From positions 3,224,001-3,288,000 of the forward strand of contig NZ_CP111121.1 of NCBI RefSeq assembly GCF_026314945.1: a stretch of DNA of 64,000 nt, read 5' to 3'. The notes beneath the pieces were generated by a model that was not told the DNA's origin, ran no database searches, and saw only the letters and a program-made list of their open reading frames with translations. Origin of the DNA: Chryseobacterium fluminis (lineage in GTDB: Bacteria; Bacteroidota; Bacteroidia; Flavobacteriales; Weeksellaceae). A program made the position numbers and the translations under genes. Below are positions 9,427 to 18,375 of this stretch, piece by piece; position 1 is the stretch's first letter, and each line of letters opens with the position of its first letter.

Positions 9427-10788
9427 TTAATAATGACATTTACCACACTCAAGACCTCCAATAGCATCTACAGTAATTTTACCACCATCTTTAGGGTATT
9501 GCTTCTTAAGCTTGTCATGTAGATTCTTGAAGTATTCTTTATTATAACCGTTGTTCATATCAACTTCCGTCGTTCTGTGACATTCGATACACCATCCCAT
9601 AGTGAAGTCATTGGCCATCTGAACAACATTCATCGTGTCAATTTTTCCGTGACAGGCTTTACAGACAACATCAATCTTGTTTGTAGGATTCTTTTTGTTA
9701 AAAGAATTAATAATCGCCTGCTCACCAGCTACTACGTGCTGAGAGTGGTTGAAATATACGAAATCAGGCATGTTGTGGATTCTCGTCCATTCCACCGGCT
9801 GAGTTTTGCCCGTATACTGAGCTTTTTCAGGATCCCAACCTGTTGCGGCATAAATTTTCTGGATTTCTCCATCGTAGAATGCTTTGTCTTTTCCTGGCTC
9901 AAGATATTTTCCGTTATATTCAGAAATAGCTTTGTGACAGTTCATACAAACGTTCATGGATGGTATTTCGGAAACCTTACCGTATTTAGCACTGGAGTGA
10001 CACAACTGACAGTCAATTTTGTTTTCTCCTGCGTGGATTTTATGAGAGAAGTAAATAGGCTGTTCTGGCTTATATCCTTTGTAGACCCCGATCCACATGA
10101 TCCAGTTCCAAACTCCATAAGTAGCCAATAGCGCAAGGACAGCAATTAATCCTTTACCTACATAGTGGTATTTTTCATAAATTTCACTGAAAGATTTTAC
10201 TCGCGTCTCATTAAGACCGGATAAATCTTCAGACTGACCTAATTTAACCAATTGTCTCAGTTTAATTAAGATCCAAACCAACAAACCTGCAATCGCCAAA
10301 AGTGAAATGATAACAACGCTGGTGGTGGTTTTGTCTGCTGGTGCCGCTGCTGTGGTAGCATCGGTTGCAGTCGCAGTTTCTGCAGCTTTTTCCGGCTCAG
10401 GTGCCGGAGGATTAGTTGTATAGGCTAAGATATCGTCTATATCCTTATCGGTAAGATTTGGAAAGACCTGCATCTCAGTCTTGTTATACTTTTCGAAAAT
10501 TTCATTGGCGTATTTGTCCCCGGAAGCTCTCAGAGCTTTGTTGTCCTTGATCCACTTGTGAAGCCAATCAGTATCTACACCACCTTCTGTCTTTACACGT
10601 TCTACAACCCCTTTCAGAGGTGGTCCTACAACTTGTTTGTCCAGCGCGTGACATGCAGTACAATTCGCTTTGAAAAGTTTCTCACCGTTTTTAGGATCGC
10701 CGTCTTGCCCGTAAATTGAAGCACTTGTCGATAGCAATAAGCCTATTGCGATCAACGTTTGTTTATAATGCTTTCTCCAACTAATCAT
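9427..10788 (-). CDS. actA: Multihaem cytochrome c subunit ActA
   Basis: 453 aa, first gene of the act operon. It has a signal peptide, then a monohaem cytochrome c domain (CTACH, Cys43-His47), an Ala/Thr linker, two membrane helices (about 155-178 and 210-232), and five more haem motifs in the periplasmic C-terminal half: CQLCH, CMNCH, CKACH, CIECH and CGKCH. Six haems in all: a pentahaem ActA with a fused N-terminal monohaem domain, a layout seen in flavobacterial complexes. With the hem operon at 27-31 kb this unit explains a high haem demand. Confidence 0.94.
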   Translation of the reverse strand: MISWRKHYKQTLIAIGLLLSTSASIYGQDGDPKNGEKLFKANCTACHALDKQVVGPPLKGVVERVKTEGGVDTDWLHKWIKDNKALRASGDKYANEIFEKYNKTEMQVFPNLTDKDIDDILAYTTNPPAPEPEKAAETATATDATTAAAPADKTTTSVVIISLLAIAGLLVWILIKLRQLVKLGQSEDLSGLNETRVKSFSEIYEKYHYVGKGLIAVLALLATYGVWNWIMWIGVYKGYKPEQPIYFSHKIHAGENKIDCQLCHSSAKYGKVSEIPSMNVCMNCHKAISEYNGKYLEPGKDKAFYDGEIQKIYAATGWDPEKAQYTGKTQPVEWTRIHNMPDFVYFNHSQHVVAGEQAIINSFNKKNPTNKIDVVCKACHGKIDTMNVVQMANDFTMGWCIECHRTTEVDMNNGYNKEYFKNLHDKLKKQYPKDGGKITVDAIGGLECGKCHY

Positions 10789-10832
10789 TTAAATTATCTT
10801 ATGTTAGTAAAATATTGAACCAATCAATTCCG

Positions 10833-10840
10833 CAAAAATA
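10833..10840 (-). promoter_or_regulatory. -7 promoter box of the act operon
   Basis: Minus strand reads TATTTTTG, matching TAnnTTTG, 45 nt before the actA ATG. No good -33 TTTG at normal spacing. Confidence 0.45.
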
Positions 10841-10923
10841 ATATTTTTAACAGGAATTTAACGGTATATGCAAAGGGGAAAATATCATTTACGTTTAATT
10901 TGTAATAATTCTAAATAACTCAG

Positions 10924-10954
10924 TTTGGTATAAATTTTTAATTGTATAAATTTG
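10924..10954 (+). promoter_or_regulatory. Promoter with -33 TTTG and -7 TAAATTTG
   Basis: TTTG at 10924-10927 and TAAATTTG at 10947-10954, separated by 19 nt, fit the Bacteroidota sigma consensus. It would drive the SPOR-domain gene starting at 10970. Confidence 0.65.
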
Positions 10955-10969
10955 CGGAAACAAGTTGAA

Positions 10970-11509
10970 ATGAGAAAATTGATCAGAATATTTTCGGTAT
11001 TGTCTCTTTTGGGATTTTATACTGTTGAAGCACAACAGGTTGTAAAAAGAGATACCTTGGCCGGTACGGAACTGGTGATGACTATGGATTCTAAAGTGAG
11101 CAGTGCATTGGAAAATATTGAAGGTAAATGTGCTAAAGTGGCTGCTACTACATCGGTAAAAGACATGGATGGAGGAGAGCACTATGTACGGCCTGCAAAA
11201 ATATATGTTCCTAGCAGAGAGCTTACCAATGCCGAAATCTGCAGAAAGAACCCCAGGATTCTGGGCTTTAAGATTCAGATTACTACGGTGAAAAGTAATG
11301 AGGAGGCCAATGAGGTGAAGTCTTATTTCAGAAAGAGGTTTCCGAGCCTGAAAGTTGAAACGGATGCTTCTTTAAGACCTAATTATAAAATTCTGGCAGG
11401 AAGTTATTTTACAAAGCAGAGTGCAGCGTCTGACCTTTCGAAGATCAGAGAGTATTTTAAATCTGCGGTTGCAGTACAGTACAGGATTTTCTGTGCAGAA
11501 GCGAAATAA
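10970..11509 (+). CDS. Secreted SPOR-like domain protein
   Basis: 179 aa from the ATG at 10970 (MRKLIRIFSVLSLLGF); the upstream TTG falls inside the -7 box and cannot be used. Signal peptide about 1-22. Residues about 100-175 (LGFKIQITTVKSNEEANEVKSYF, then YKILAGSYFTKQSAASDLSKI) have the repeated beta-alpha-beta pattern of the SPOR domain, which binds denuded glycan strands of peptidoglycan. A cell-wall or division-site role is inferred from that family. It is monocistronic, with its own promoter and terminator. Confidence 0.75.
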   Translation: MRKLIRIFSVLSLLGFYTVEAQQVVKRDTLAGTELVMTMDSKVSSALENIEGKCAKVAATTSVKDMDGGEHYVRPAKIYVPSRELTNAEICRKNPRILGFKIQITTVKSNEEANEVKSYFRKRFPSLKVETDASLRPNYKILAGSYFTKQSAASDLSKIREYFKSAVAVQYRIFCAEAK

Positions 11510-11530
11510 TATTATTTTTATATAAATGGG

Positions 11531-11558
11531 GCTGAGAATGAAAATTCTCAGCTTTTTT
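11531..11558 (+). terminator. Terminator of the SPOR-domain gene
   Basis: 9-bp perfect stem (11531-11539 with 11544-11552), GAAA tetraloop and a following T run. Confidence 0.85.
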
Positions 11559-12831
11559 ATTGGTAATTCTGATCTAAAAAAACAAAAAATTCTGACATTC
11601 TGATGATGTTATTGATGACTAAATACACACTGAGAAAAATGACTGTTATGGTCAAAACTGAAAATGCTTTTGAAGACTTTCTGTAAGCATAAAAAAGCCA
11701 TCCCAACAGTAATGGATAAACGAAAACAAAGTGCCCGCCGTAAATGTATGACGTATGTATCCCGAATTTTAGAATACAGTGTATAATGATGTCTACCATA
11801 AAAGAAATCACGAGAATATGAACCAGTTTATTCTTAATATTTTTGACATAACTCCACAAAATAAGCAGCAGTAAAATCAGGATAAATACATAAGGAATCC
11901 ATGAAGAATAGATGTCCATAATCAGTCCTTTGTAATGGAATCCCTGCATATTATGTTTATTACGGATGATAAAGTTTGAAAGTAAGATGTTTTCTCCGAA
12001 AAAGTAGGATAAAACAGCGTCCCACAAAGGAGTGGACCGGACATTCGAAAATTTCTCATATTGCTCATTGGTCCTGTGAAATATATTTTCGTACTTGAAA
12101 TTGATTCTGTTTAAATATAACAGGGCAAAGCAGATGCAGGTAAGTATTATACTCAAAATGGCATGTCCGATTTTTTTCCTGTCTTTAAAAAGCCCTCTCT
12201 GGAAGCCTACAGGAATAAATACTTTGACAATGTTTGTGACGGTTAATCCTCCGATTGAAACTCCGGCAAAAATCAAGGCTAATGCGGGTATTTGCTGCTC
12301 TTTCTGAACTTTAAGGGCTGAATAGTGATTGAATAAAGTTAATAAAAACAATGTATATGTGAAGTTCTCCGGAGTAAAGGAGAGTATGATACTGGTGGAA
12401 AAAAAACTGAAAAAAATAACCAAAAGCAGGTTGACCTTAAAGGGTAGTTTAATGATGTTTTTTAAATATTTGAAAATTTGAAGTATACTTAAGCTTACCG
12501 CAAGATTGCTGAACCATGCCAGTACCAGTCTGAAAGTGGTGTCTGTTTTGCCGCCTGAGATATATAAAGCTAAACTCCGTAGCCAGTTAAAAAAATAGTA
12601 GGATAAAGGATGTCTTTCAAAGCTTCCTCCGGACATAACGATTGATTTGTTGTCGAAGCTGAAATAAGCATCCCAGGGTATTCTGCTGTCAAAAATAACC
12701 GTATAGTTAATGGCTATATAGGATCCCAAAATTCCGTATACTGAAAAAAACAGTAAGAATATACCTGATTCAATAGGCGATGCAGGGAAGATGAGTTTAA
12801 AGACATTTACAATCTTTGATTTGATTTCCAC
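11557..12831 (-). CDS. Polytopic membrane protein, glycosyltransferase-C-like (possible DUF6080)
   Basis: About 424 aa from a GTG at 12829-12831. I chose it because the frame upstream has no ATG, and a TATTTTTG -7 box lies 15 nt before the GTG. Ten or more hydrophobic helices; the first loop has an acidic/aromatic cluster (FDSRIPWDAYFSFDNK) and FERHPLSYYFFNW. This arrangement recalls GT-C membrane glycosyltransferases, where the first periplasmic loop carries the acidic catalytic residue. It may belong to the DUF6080 group, from memory only. Donor and acceptor are unknown. Single gene, convergent with the SPOR gene, whose T run meets its stop codon. Confidence 0.6.
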   Translation of the reverse strand: MEIKSKIVNVFKLIFPASPIESGIFLLFFSVYGILGSYIAINYTVIFDSRIPWDAYFSFDNKSIVMSGGSFERHPLSYYFFNWLRSLALYISGGKTDTTFRLVLAWFSNLAVSLSILQIFKYLKNIIKLPFKVNLLLVIFFSFFSTSIILSFTPENFTYTLFLLTLFNHYSALKVQKEQQIPALALIFAGVSIGGLTVTNIVKVFIPVGFQRGLFKDRKKIGHAILSIILTCICFALLYLNRINFKYENIFHRTNEQYEKFSNVRSTPLWDAVLSYFFGENILLSNFIIRNKHNMQGFHYKGLIMDIYSSWIPYVFILILLLLILWSYVKNIKNKLVHILVISFMVDIIIHCILKFGIHTSYIYGGHFVFVYPLLLGWLFYAYRKSSKAFSVLTITVIFLSVYLVINNIIRMSEFFVFLDQNYQ

Positions 12832-12846
12832 AGGTGAATTTTTTTG

Positions 12847-12854
12847 CAAAAATA
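12847..12854 (-). promoter_or_regulatory. -7 promoter box of the GT-C-like gene, inside a terminator U tract
   Basis: Minus strand reads TATTTTTG. It is embedded in the T-rich tail of the upstream gene's terminator (12858-12886) and supports the GTG start at 12831. Confidence 0.45.
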
Positions 12855-12857
12855 AAA

Positions 12858-12886
12858 TAAAAAAACTCACCAAAATTTGGTGAGTT
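12858..12886 (-). terminator. Terminator of the T9SS cargo gene
   Basis: Stem of about 11 bp around ACTCACCAAA/TTTGGTGAGT (about 12864-12886) followed on the minus strand by a long T-rich tract. Confidence 0.8.
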
Positions 12887-12908
12887 CAATATACTTTTGT
12901 AATTAAAA

Positions 12909-13823
12909 TTATTCTTTAATTACTTTTTCTGTAGAAGTTGTTCCGTCTGCGAATTCAACTTTTACCAGGTATGCTCCTTTTGGTAAAGAAGACAAATCTA
13001 CTTTTTGTGTTGTAGAACTTAATACTGCTCTTCCTGAAACATCTAACACTGTTGAAGTTTTTATTTTCTTATCCGTTTTGATGTTAAGTTCTCCTTTTGT
13101 AGGATTAGGATAGATGCTGGTTTTTGTTTTTGAAGCAGAAACTTCACCTGTAGCAAGGGTTCCTGTTGTAACTTTTACATCATCCACCATAAACATATAA
13201 CTATCTGCAGATACGCACTGGATACCGATACGCACGGTTTGTCCTGCATAGGCGTCCAGGTTAAATGTTTTTTGTTCCCAGTTCGGATAAGGAGCTGTTA
13301 ACGAAGCTGCACCTGAAATAATGGTGAAGTTTGAAGAAGTAGTAGGCGTTCCAGAACCAACGTATACCCCGATCTTGTATTTTTCAAGGCCGTAAGAGCT
13401 AGACATTGATTTTACCCATAAAGACAATAGATTAGCACTTGCTCCTAATGTTATGGCAGGTGATACAAGCCAGTCATTATTAGCAGTAACAAGATCTGGA
13501 GAACCAGCCCAGCAAGCTGCATACTTTAAACCGCTGTGAGGATCGAAATTTCGAACTTCTGTACCGCTGGTTGCATTAGTTACGCCTGCAGCAGTAGGGT
13601 TAAAAATCTGAAATGCCATAGGAGCTCCCGCATTAGCCCACTGAGGATCATCAGAACCACCTGTGTAAGTGAAAAGCTGATCCAGATCTAAAGTTTGCCA
13701 GTTTCCAAAGCCGGAAATGACAAAATCCGTGTAAGAATCAAAATTTTCATTTAGTAATACGGTCTGACCTTGAGCTGCCGCTGCCGTAAATAATAAACTT
13801 AGAGATAGTAGAATTTTTTTCAT
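12909..13823 (-). CDS. T9SS type A sorting domain protein, adhesin-like
   Basis: 304 aa. Signal peptide 1-19 (cut near AAAQGQ). Residues about 22-210 form a jelly-roll 'choice-of-anchor J'/cleaved-adhesin domain (NENFDSY, WLVSPAITLG, DDVKVTTG). The C-terminal ~70 residues (IYPNPTKGELNI ... LPKGAYLVKV ... EKVIKE) are a clear type A sorting signal for the type IX secretion system. The protein is therefore exported across the outer membrane and anchored or released. No catalytic domain is present; a binding or adhesion role is inferred. Monocistronic with its own terminator. Confidence 0.88.
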   Translation of the reverse strand: MKKILLSLSLLFTAAAAQGQTVLLNENFDSYTDFVISGFGNWQTLDLDQLFTYTGGSDDPQWANAGAPMAFQIFNPTAAGVTNATSGTEVRNFDPHSGLKYAACWAGSPDLVTANNDWLVSPAITLGASANLLSLWVKSMSSSYGLEKYKIGVYVGSGTPTTSSNFTIISGAASLTAPYPNWEQKTFNLDAYAGQTVRIGIQCVSADSYMFMVDDVKVTTGTLATGEVSASKTKTSIYPNPTKGELNIKTDKKIKTSTVLDVSGRAVLSSTTQKVDLSSLPKGAYLVKVEFADGTTSTEKVIKE

Positions 13824-13913
13824 GATACTTTATTTTCCGTAAAAGTACTAAAAAAACTCAATTGTGCATAAAATTTTAAGTTAAAACTTATATTAATAAG
13901 AATAATATAAAGT

Positions 13914-15458
13914 TTATGAACTGCACGAAAGGGTAGATGATCCTGAAATATCATTGTATTTTGAAGGTCTTTTCACTGATAGTTCAGAATATATTTCTTC
14001 GTAAGGATTTTGCAAAGCGTTCAATAAAATATTTAATTTTTCTGTCTTTCCTGAATTAATTTCTTCAATACATTCATAAAGCAGATAATTTCTTAATGTA
14101 AATTTTGGATTGGTGATTTTCATTAAAGCAACAGATTCTGTTTCGGAGATATTATTTTTCTTTAATCTCGTGTGGTATGATTTTATAAAATCTGTAATTT
14201 TTCCTAAATCGTCATTGTTTAAAAAAATATAGGAAATATTTTCAAATTGTTTACTCAAATCTGTTTCCATATCAAATTTCTCAATTTGTGTAAAAAACAA
14301 AGTGTAATCAAGCTGCAGTTCCTGCATCAGGCCCTGCCAGTTGGTGAAAAATTCTTCATCTCCTTCCAGAAGTTTATCAAACCCGAATTTTCTGCACAGC
14401 ATCTGATCATGCTGTTTCCAGAAGTAATCTCCATATTTATTCAGGGTATCTTCCAGAAACTTTTCATCTTGAATGAGAGGGTGAAGAGCATTGGCCAGCT
14501 GCCAAAGATTCCACTGTGAGATTTGTCCCTGTTTTCCGAAGGCATATCTTCTGCCGGGAAGATCGGTAGTATTGGGAGTAAAGTTCAGGTCATATTCGTC
14601 CAGCATCGAAAAAGGACCATAGTCTATTGTCAGTCCCAGAATAGACATATTGTCGGTATTCATTACGCCGTGAACGAAACCCACCCGAAACCATTCCACC
14701 ATTAAGTCGGCTGTTCGTTTTGAAACATTTTCAAAAAAGTCTTTGTATTTTTGAGGCCCTTCCGGGCTGATTTCTGTGAAATAGTTTTCAATAGTAAAAT
14801 CAACAAGCTCCTGTAGGGTTTTATACTCTCTCTGGGCAGACATTAATTCGTAATGCCCGAAACGAAGAAAACTTTCTGCTGTTCTGACCACCACAGCTCC
14901 TTTTTCCTCCTGAGGATTTCCGTTATACATCATATCACGGACTACATTTTCCCCGGTGAGGCTTAAACTTAATGCCCGGGTAGTAGGAACTCCAAGATAA
15001 TACATTGCTTCACTCATCAGATATTCCCTGAGTGAGGACCTTAAAACGGCTCTTCCATCAGCATGTCTTGAGTAAGGAGTGGCTCCGGCTCCTTTCCACT
15101 GTATTTCGGTTTTCCTTCCGCTGTCATTTGTTATTTCTCCGGCTAAAATAGCCCTTCCGTCACCCAATTGTCCGGCCCAGTTCCCGAACTGATGTCCTGC
15201 ATAAGCTGTGGCGTATGCTTTAATATTTTCCGGAAGATCTGTTCCCACAAGAAAATTCAGGTCTTTTTCTTCGAACTTTCCAATACCTATTTCGGCAGAT
15301 AATTCATCATTAAAAATAATGAGTTCCGGATTGGTAAAGCCGGCTGGGTCGATCGTGGAAAATAGAACTTTGGGAGTGTTTCTTTGTCTGTTGTTGCGTG
15401 AGAAATCCCCGGGAAATATATCGATAAAAGGTTGTTTAATATTTTGTGTATTCATCAT
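13914..15458 (-). CDS. selO: Protein adenylyltransferase SelO (YdiU/UPF0061 family)
   Basis: 514 aa, matching the family's usual length. SelO is a pseudokinase-fold enzyme that transfers AMP to protein hydroxyl groups. Family landmarks seen: AYAGHQFGNWAGQLGDGRA near residue 90, the QWKGAGATPYSRHADGRAV glycine-rich region, RTAESFLRFGHYE, and GVMNTDNMSILG with DYGPF. The chain ends in SCSS, so the Cys at the position that is selenocysteine in animal SelO is kept. Start ATG at 15456-15458; a second ATG follows immediately. Separate transcription unit. Confidence 0.93.
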   Translation of the reverse strand: MMNTQNIKQPFIDIFPGDFSRNNRQRNTPKVLFSTIDPAGFTNPELIIFNDELSAEIGIGKFEEKDLNFLVGTDLPENIKAYATAYAGHQFGNWAGQLGDGRAILAGEITNDSGRKTEIQWKGAGATPYSRHADGRAVLRSSLREYLMSEAMYYLGVPTTRALSLSLTGENVVRDMMYNGNPQEEKGAVVVRTAESFLRFGHYELMSAQREYKTLQELVDFTIENYFTEISPEGPQKYKDFFENVSKRTADLMVEWFRVGFVHGVMNTDNMSILGLTIDYGPFSMLDEYDLNFTPNTTDLPGRRYAFGKQGQISQWNLWQLANALHPLIQDEKFLEDTLNKYGDYFWKQHDQMLCRKFGFDKLLEGDEEFFTNWQGLMQELQLDYTLFFTQIEKFDMETDLSKQFENISYIFLNNDDLGKITDFIKSYHTRLKKNNISETESVALMKITNPKFTLRNYLLYECIEEINSGKTEKLNILLNALQNPYEEIYSELSVKRPSKYNDISGSSTLSCSS

Positions 15459-15479
15459 TCAAAGATATTAATTATAAAA

Positions 15480-15511
15480 GAAAGACCTTCCAATTATATT
15501 GAAAGGTCTTG
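15480..15511 (-). terminator. Terminator of the PBP1A operon
   Basis: AAGACCTT/AAGGTCTT stem, extended by CAAT/ATTG with one mismatch (15482-15510), followed on the minus strand by a T-rich tail. Lies between the PBP gene end (15531) and selO. Confidence 0.75.
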
Positions 15512-15530
15512 TATATTTCTAAAAGAGAAT

Positions 15531-17904
15531 TTATTTATTAAAATCTACCTCATCCGAGGAATGAAGATTTTCATTAATATTTTCTTCTTTTTTGTCTGTA
15601 CTCTTGGGAGTAGGATCTGCAGGCTTAGGGTTTTTAATCTCATCGATAGTCTGAAGTCCTCCTTCGTCTCCGTAGCCGCCGCCAATACCTTTAAGGTTGG
15701 AGCATCCGTCTTTCCAGTCAGAAGGTTTTACAAACTTATCATCCGGTGACACGCCCAGGGTTTTATCGGCCCAGACTTTTTTCATAAAAATAGCCCAGAT
15801 CGGCAATGCCATCTTAGCACCCTGACCTTCACCGGTCCCATAGAAGTGGGTTGCCCTGTCTTCCCATCCGACCCATGCTCCGGTTGCTAATTTTGGAGTA
15901 ATTCCCATAAACCATCCGTCAGAGTTGTTTTGGGTAGTCCCTGTCTTGGCAGCGATCTCTGTGTCTTTGGAAATTCCTCTTCTTCCTAACTCTCCCGAAG
16001 CAGTACCATATTGTGCCACTCCTTTCATTAACTCTATCATCGTATAGGCATACAGTGGGTTCATTACTTCTTTCGGCTCTACATTTACCTCTTTAATGAC
16101 TCTGCCGTTAGCATCTTCAATTCTCCAGATCATTTCCGGTTTGTTGTGATTTCCATAGTTTGCAAATGTGCTGTAGGCACCCAGCATCTCATAGATCGTG
16201 ATATCGGATGAGCCTAAGGCTATCGTGTTATTTCTGGGAATATCTTCTGTTACGCCCAAATCTCTTGCTGTTTGGATAACTGCATCTACCCCTGTCATTT
16301 CAATAAGTCTTGCAGCAATGGGGTTTTGAGAGTGTGCCAAGCCATCCTTGAGAGTGAGCATTCCCCCCGGCCCGGTACATGCCATCCCTTGTGGTCGTAG
16401 GTTGCATTAGATACTGCTGAACATGGAGTCATTCCAAGTTTCATAATAGCGGTAGCATAGACGAATGGTTTAAATGTTGAACCTACCTGTCTTTTTCCCT
16501 GTTTGATATGGTCATACTGGAAATGCTGCCAGTCGATACCTCCGACCCAGGCCTTAATCTCACCTGTTCCTGGAACCATAGACATTAGTCCTGCCTGTGC
16601 AATTTGTTTGTGATATCTGATAGAATCCCACGGAGACATTTCTACTTCTTCTTCACCATTCCATGTAAAACGTGATGTTTTAATGGGCTTTTTGAATTCC
16701 ATCATGATAGAATCATCCGGCATTTTTTCAGCTTTAAGCATTTTATAACGCCCGGTTCTTCTTACTGCCTGCATCATCACGCTGTTGATCTGCTTATCAT
16801 TCAGATAGTAGAAAGGCCTGTTCTTTCTTCCTCTCTGCTCTGCATCAAATCTTTTCTGTAGATCTGTTAAATGTTCCCTGATGGCATCTTCTGCATATTT
16901 CTGCATTTTTGAATCAAGAGTAACATATATTTTTAAACCGTCTTTAAAGAGGTTTAGTTTCTTGCCGGTTTCCTTTTCGTAATCGCTAAGGTATTTATCG
17001 ATCTCCTTTCTCAGATAAAACTTATAGTAAGCCGAATAGCCGTCTGAAATGTTCTTGATCGGATGAAAGTCAACTTCAACGGGCGTACTGATCGCTTTAT
17101 CATACGTTGCCTGGTCAATATAACCGGTCTTAAGCATTTGCTCCAGTACGACATTTCTTCTTTCTTTTGCTCTGTCCGGATTCCTGTAAGGATTGTTTTT
17201 CTCGGGTTCTCAAGCATGGCTACGAAAGTAGCTGCTTCCGGAAGGGTAAGCTCAGATGTTTTTTTGTTGAAATATACTTTGGAGGCCATCTCAACGCCGT
17301 TTGCATTGAAGAGAAAATCGAATTTATTAAAGTATAATGTAATGATTTCTTCTTTGGTATATCTTTTTTCAAGACTCACGGCAACGATCCATTCTTTAAG
17401 CTTCTGGAAAGCTCTCTGAACTTTATTCTGGGAGGCATTTCCTGTGAAAAGTAATTTGGCAAGCTGCTGGGTAATCGTAGATCCACCCCCTCTTTTGCCT
17501 CCATAAACAACGGCCCTGGCCACAGATTGTAAGTCTATGCCCGAATGTTCTTTGAAACGCTCATCTTCTTTGGCCTGTAAGGCATAAATAAGATAAGGTG
17601 GAAGATCCTTATAAAAGATAGGCTGTGTTTTCTCTTTTTCAAATTTTCCTAAGGTAACACCGTCTGAAGAAATAATTTCAGAAGCGACAAATATATCCGG
17701 ATTCTCGAGTTCTTTTACATCGGGCATCTCGCCAAGAAACCCCTGGGAGACGGCAAAGAAAAGCCCTGAAATACCTAAAATTACCGCGATAAGCCCAATC
17801 CAAATAAATCTAACCCACTTTTTCCAGGAGGTATCTTTCTTCTTTTTAGGAGGAAGTGGGAATGTTTTTCCTTTACTTCCAGCGTTTTGCTTATTTTGTT
17901 CCAT
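15531..17904 (-). CDS. Class A penicillin-binding protein 1A, split by two 1-base frameshifts
   Basis: Full length would be about 791 aa, normal for PBP1A, the bifunctional peptidoglycan glycosyltransferase/transpeptidase. Frame 1 (from 17904) has a membrane helix and the GT51 domain (QAKEDERFKEHSGIDL, GGSTITQQLAKLL). Frame 2 resumes at the conserved LEQMLKTGYID and carries STFK of the active site. Frame 3 carries SQNP and KTGT. The breaks sit at a T5 run (17196-17200, plus strand) and a C6 run (16363-16368); adding one base at each restores a single frame. All catalytic motifs are kept, so sequencing error is likelier than true decay. Downstream of ricT-like and gldH in one operon. Confidence 0.88.
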
Positions 17905-17910
17905 TTATAA

Positions 17911-18375
17911 TTACGGTTTAGCCGTTTCTATTTTTACTCCGATATCTTCAATTCCCGGAAGAATGTCGTTTCTCATGGCCTGGATTAAGCCAATTTCGTA
18001 TTTGCCCTTCTTCGGGAATTTATAATTCAGTTTATACTGAAAGAAAGTTTCCTTCGTATCGCCGAATCCTGTACCAAGCCACTCCCCATTAGGTTTTGCC
18101 AAAACATAATTCAGGGTATCCGTTTCCTTTTTTCTGGTTTGAAGATCTGTAAAATTGACAATAAATCTTATGTTGCTGTAAGGGAAATCGTTATTATTTC
18201 TTACAACAAATATAATATTTTTAGGATTTTGCGGATCTGAAATTTCAAGATTAAATTTCTGTTCACTTTTCTTACTCCATTTGCTGTTAACAGAATTCAT
18301 CATCACGTCTCCTTCAGAAGAAGAGTTGCAGCTCAGGAAAAGGATAAGACTTAGTAATCCTAAAAATTTACGCAT
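17911..18375 (-). CDS. gldH: Gliding motility lipoprotein GldH
   Basis: 154 aa. Signal peptide with lipobox (LILFLSC, Cys16). Sequence from about residue 35 (NLEISDPQNPKNIIFVVRNNNDFPYSNI) and the GTGFGDTKE segment match the GldH family. GldH is required for gliding and cell-surface secretion in Flavobacterium johnsoniae; in non-gliding relatives it accompanies the type IX secretion machinery. The start overlaps the end of the ricT-like gene by 8 nt, and the PBP1A start follows 6 nt after the stop, an order common in this family. Confidence 0.92.
   Translation of the reverse strand: MRKFLGLLSLILFLSCNSSSEGDVMMNSVNSKWSKKSEQKFNLEISDPQNPKNIIFVVRNNNDFPYSNIRFIVNFTDLQTRKKETDTLNYVLAKPNGEWLGTGFGDTKETFFQYKLNYKFPKKGKYEIGLIQAMRNDILPGIEDIGVKIETAKP

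Noticed and set aside
9577..10131. 184-codon plus-strand frame
   Set aside because: Lies entirely antisense to actA, whose six haem motifs prove the minus-strand frame.
16295..17904. Treating the three PBP1A fragments as separate genes, or as a true pseudogene
   Set aside because: Single-base corrections at homopolymers restore one 791-aa protein with all motifs, so one gene with probable sequence errors is preferred.
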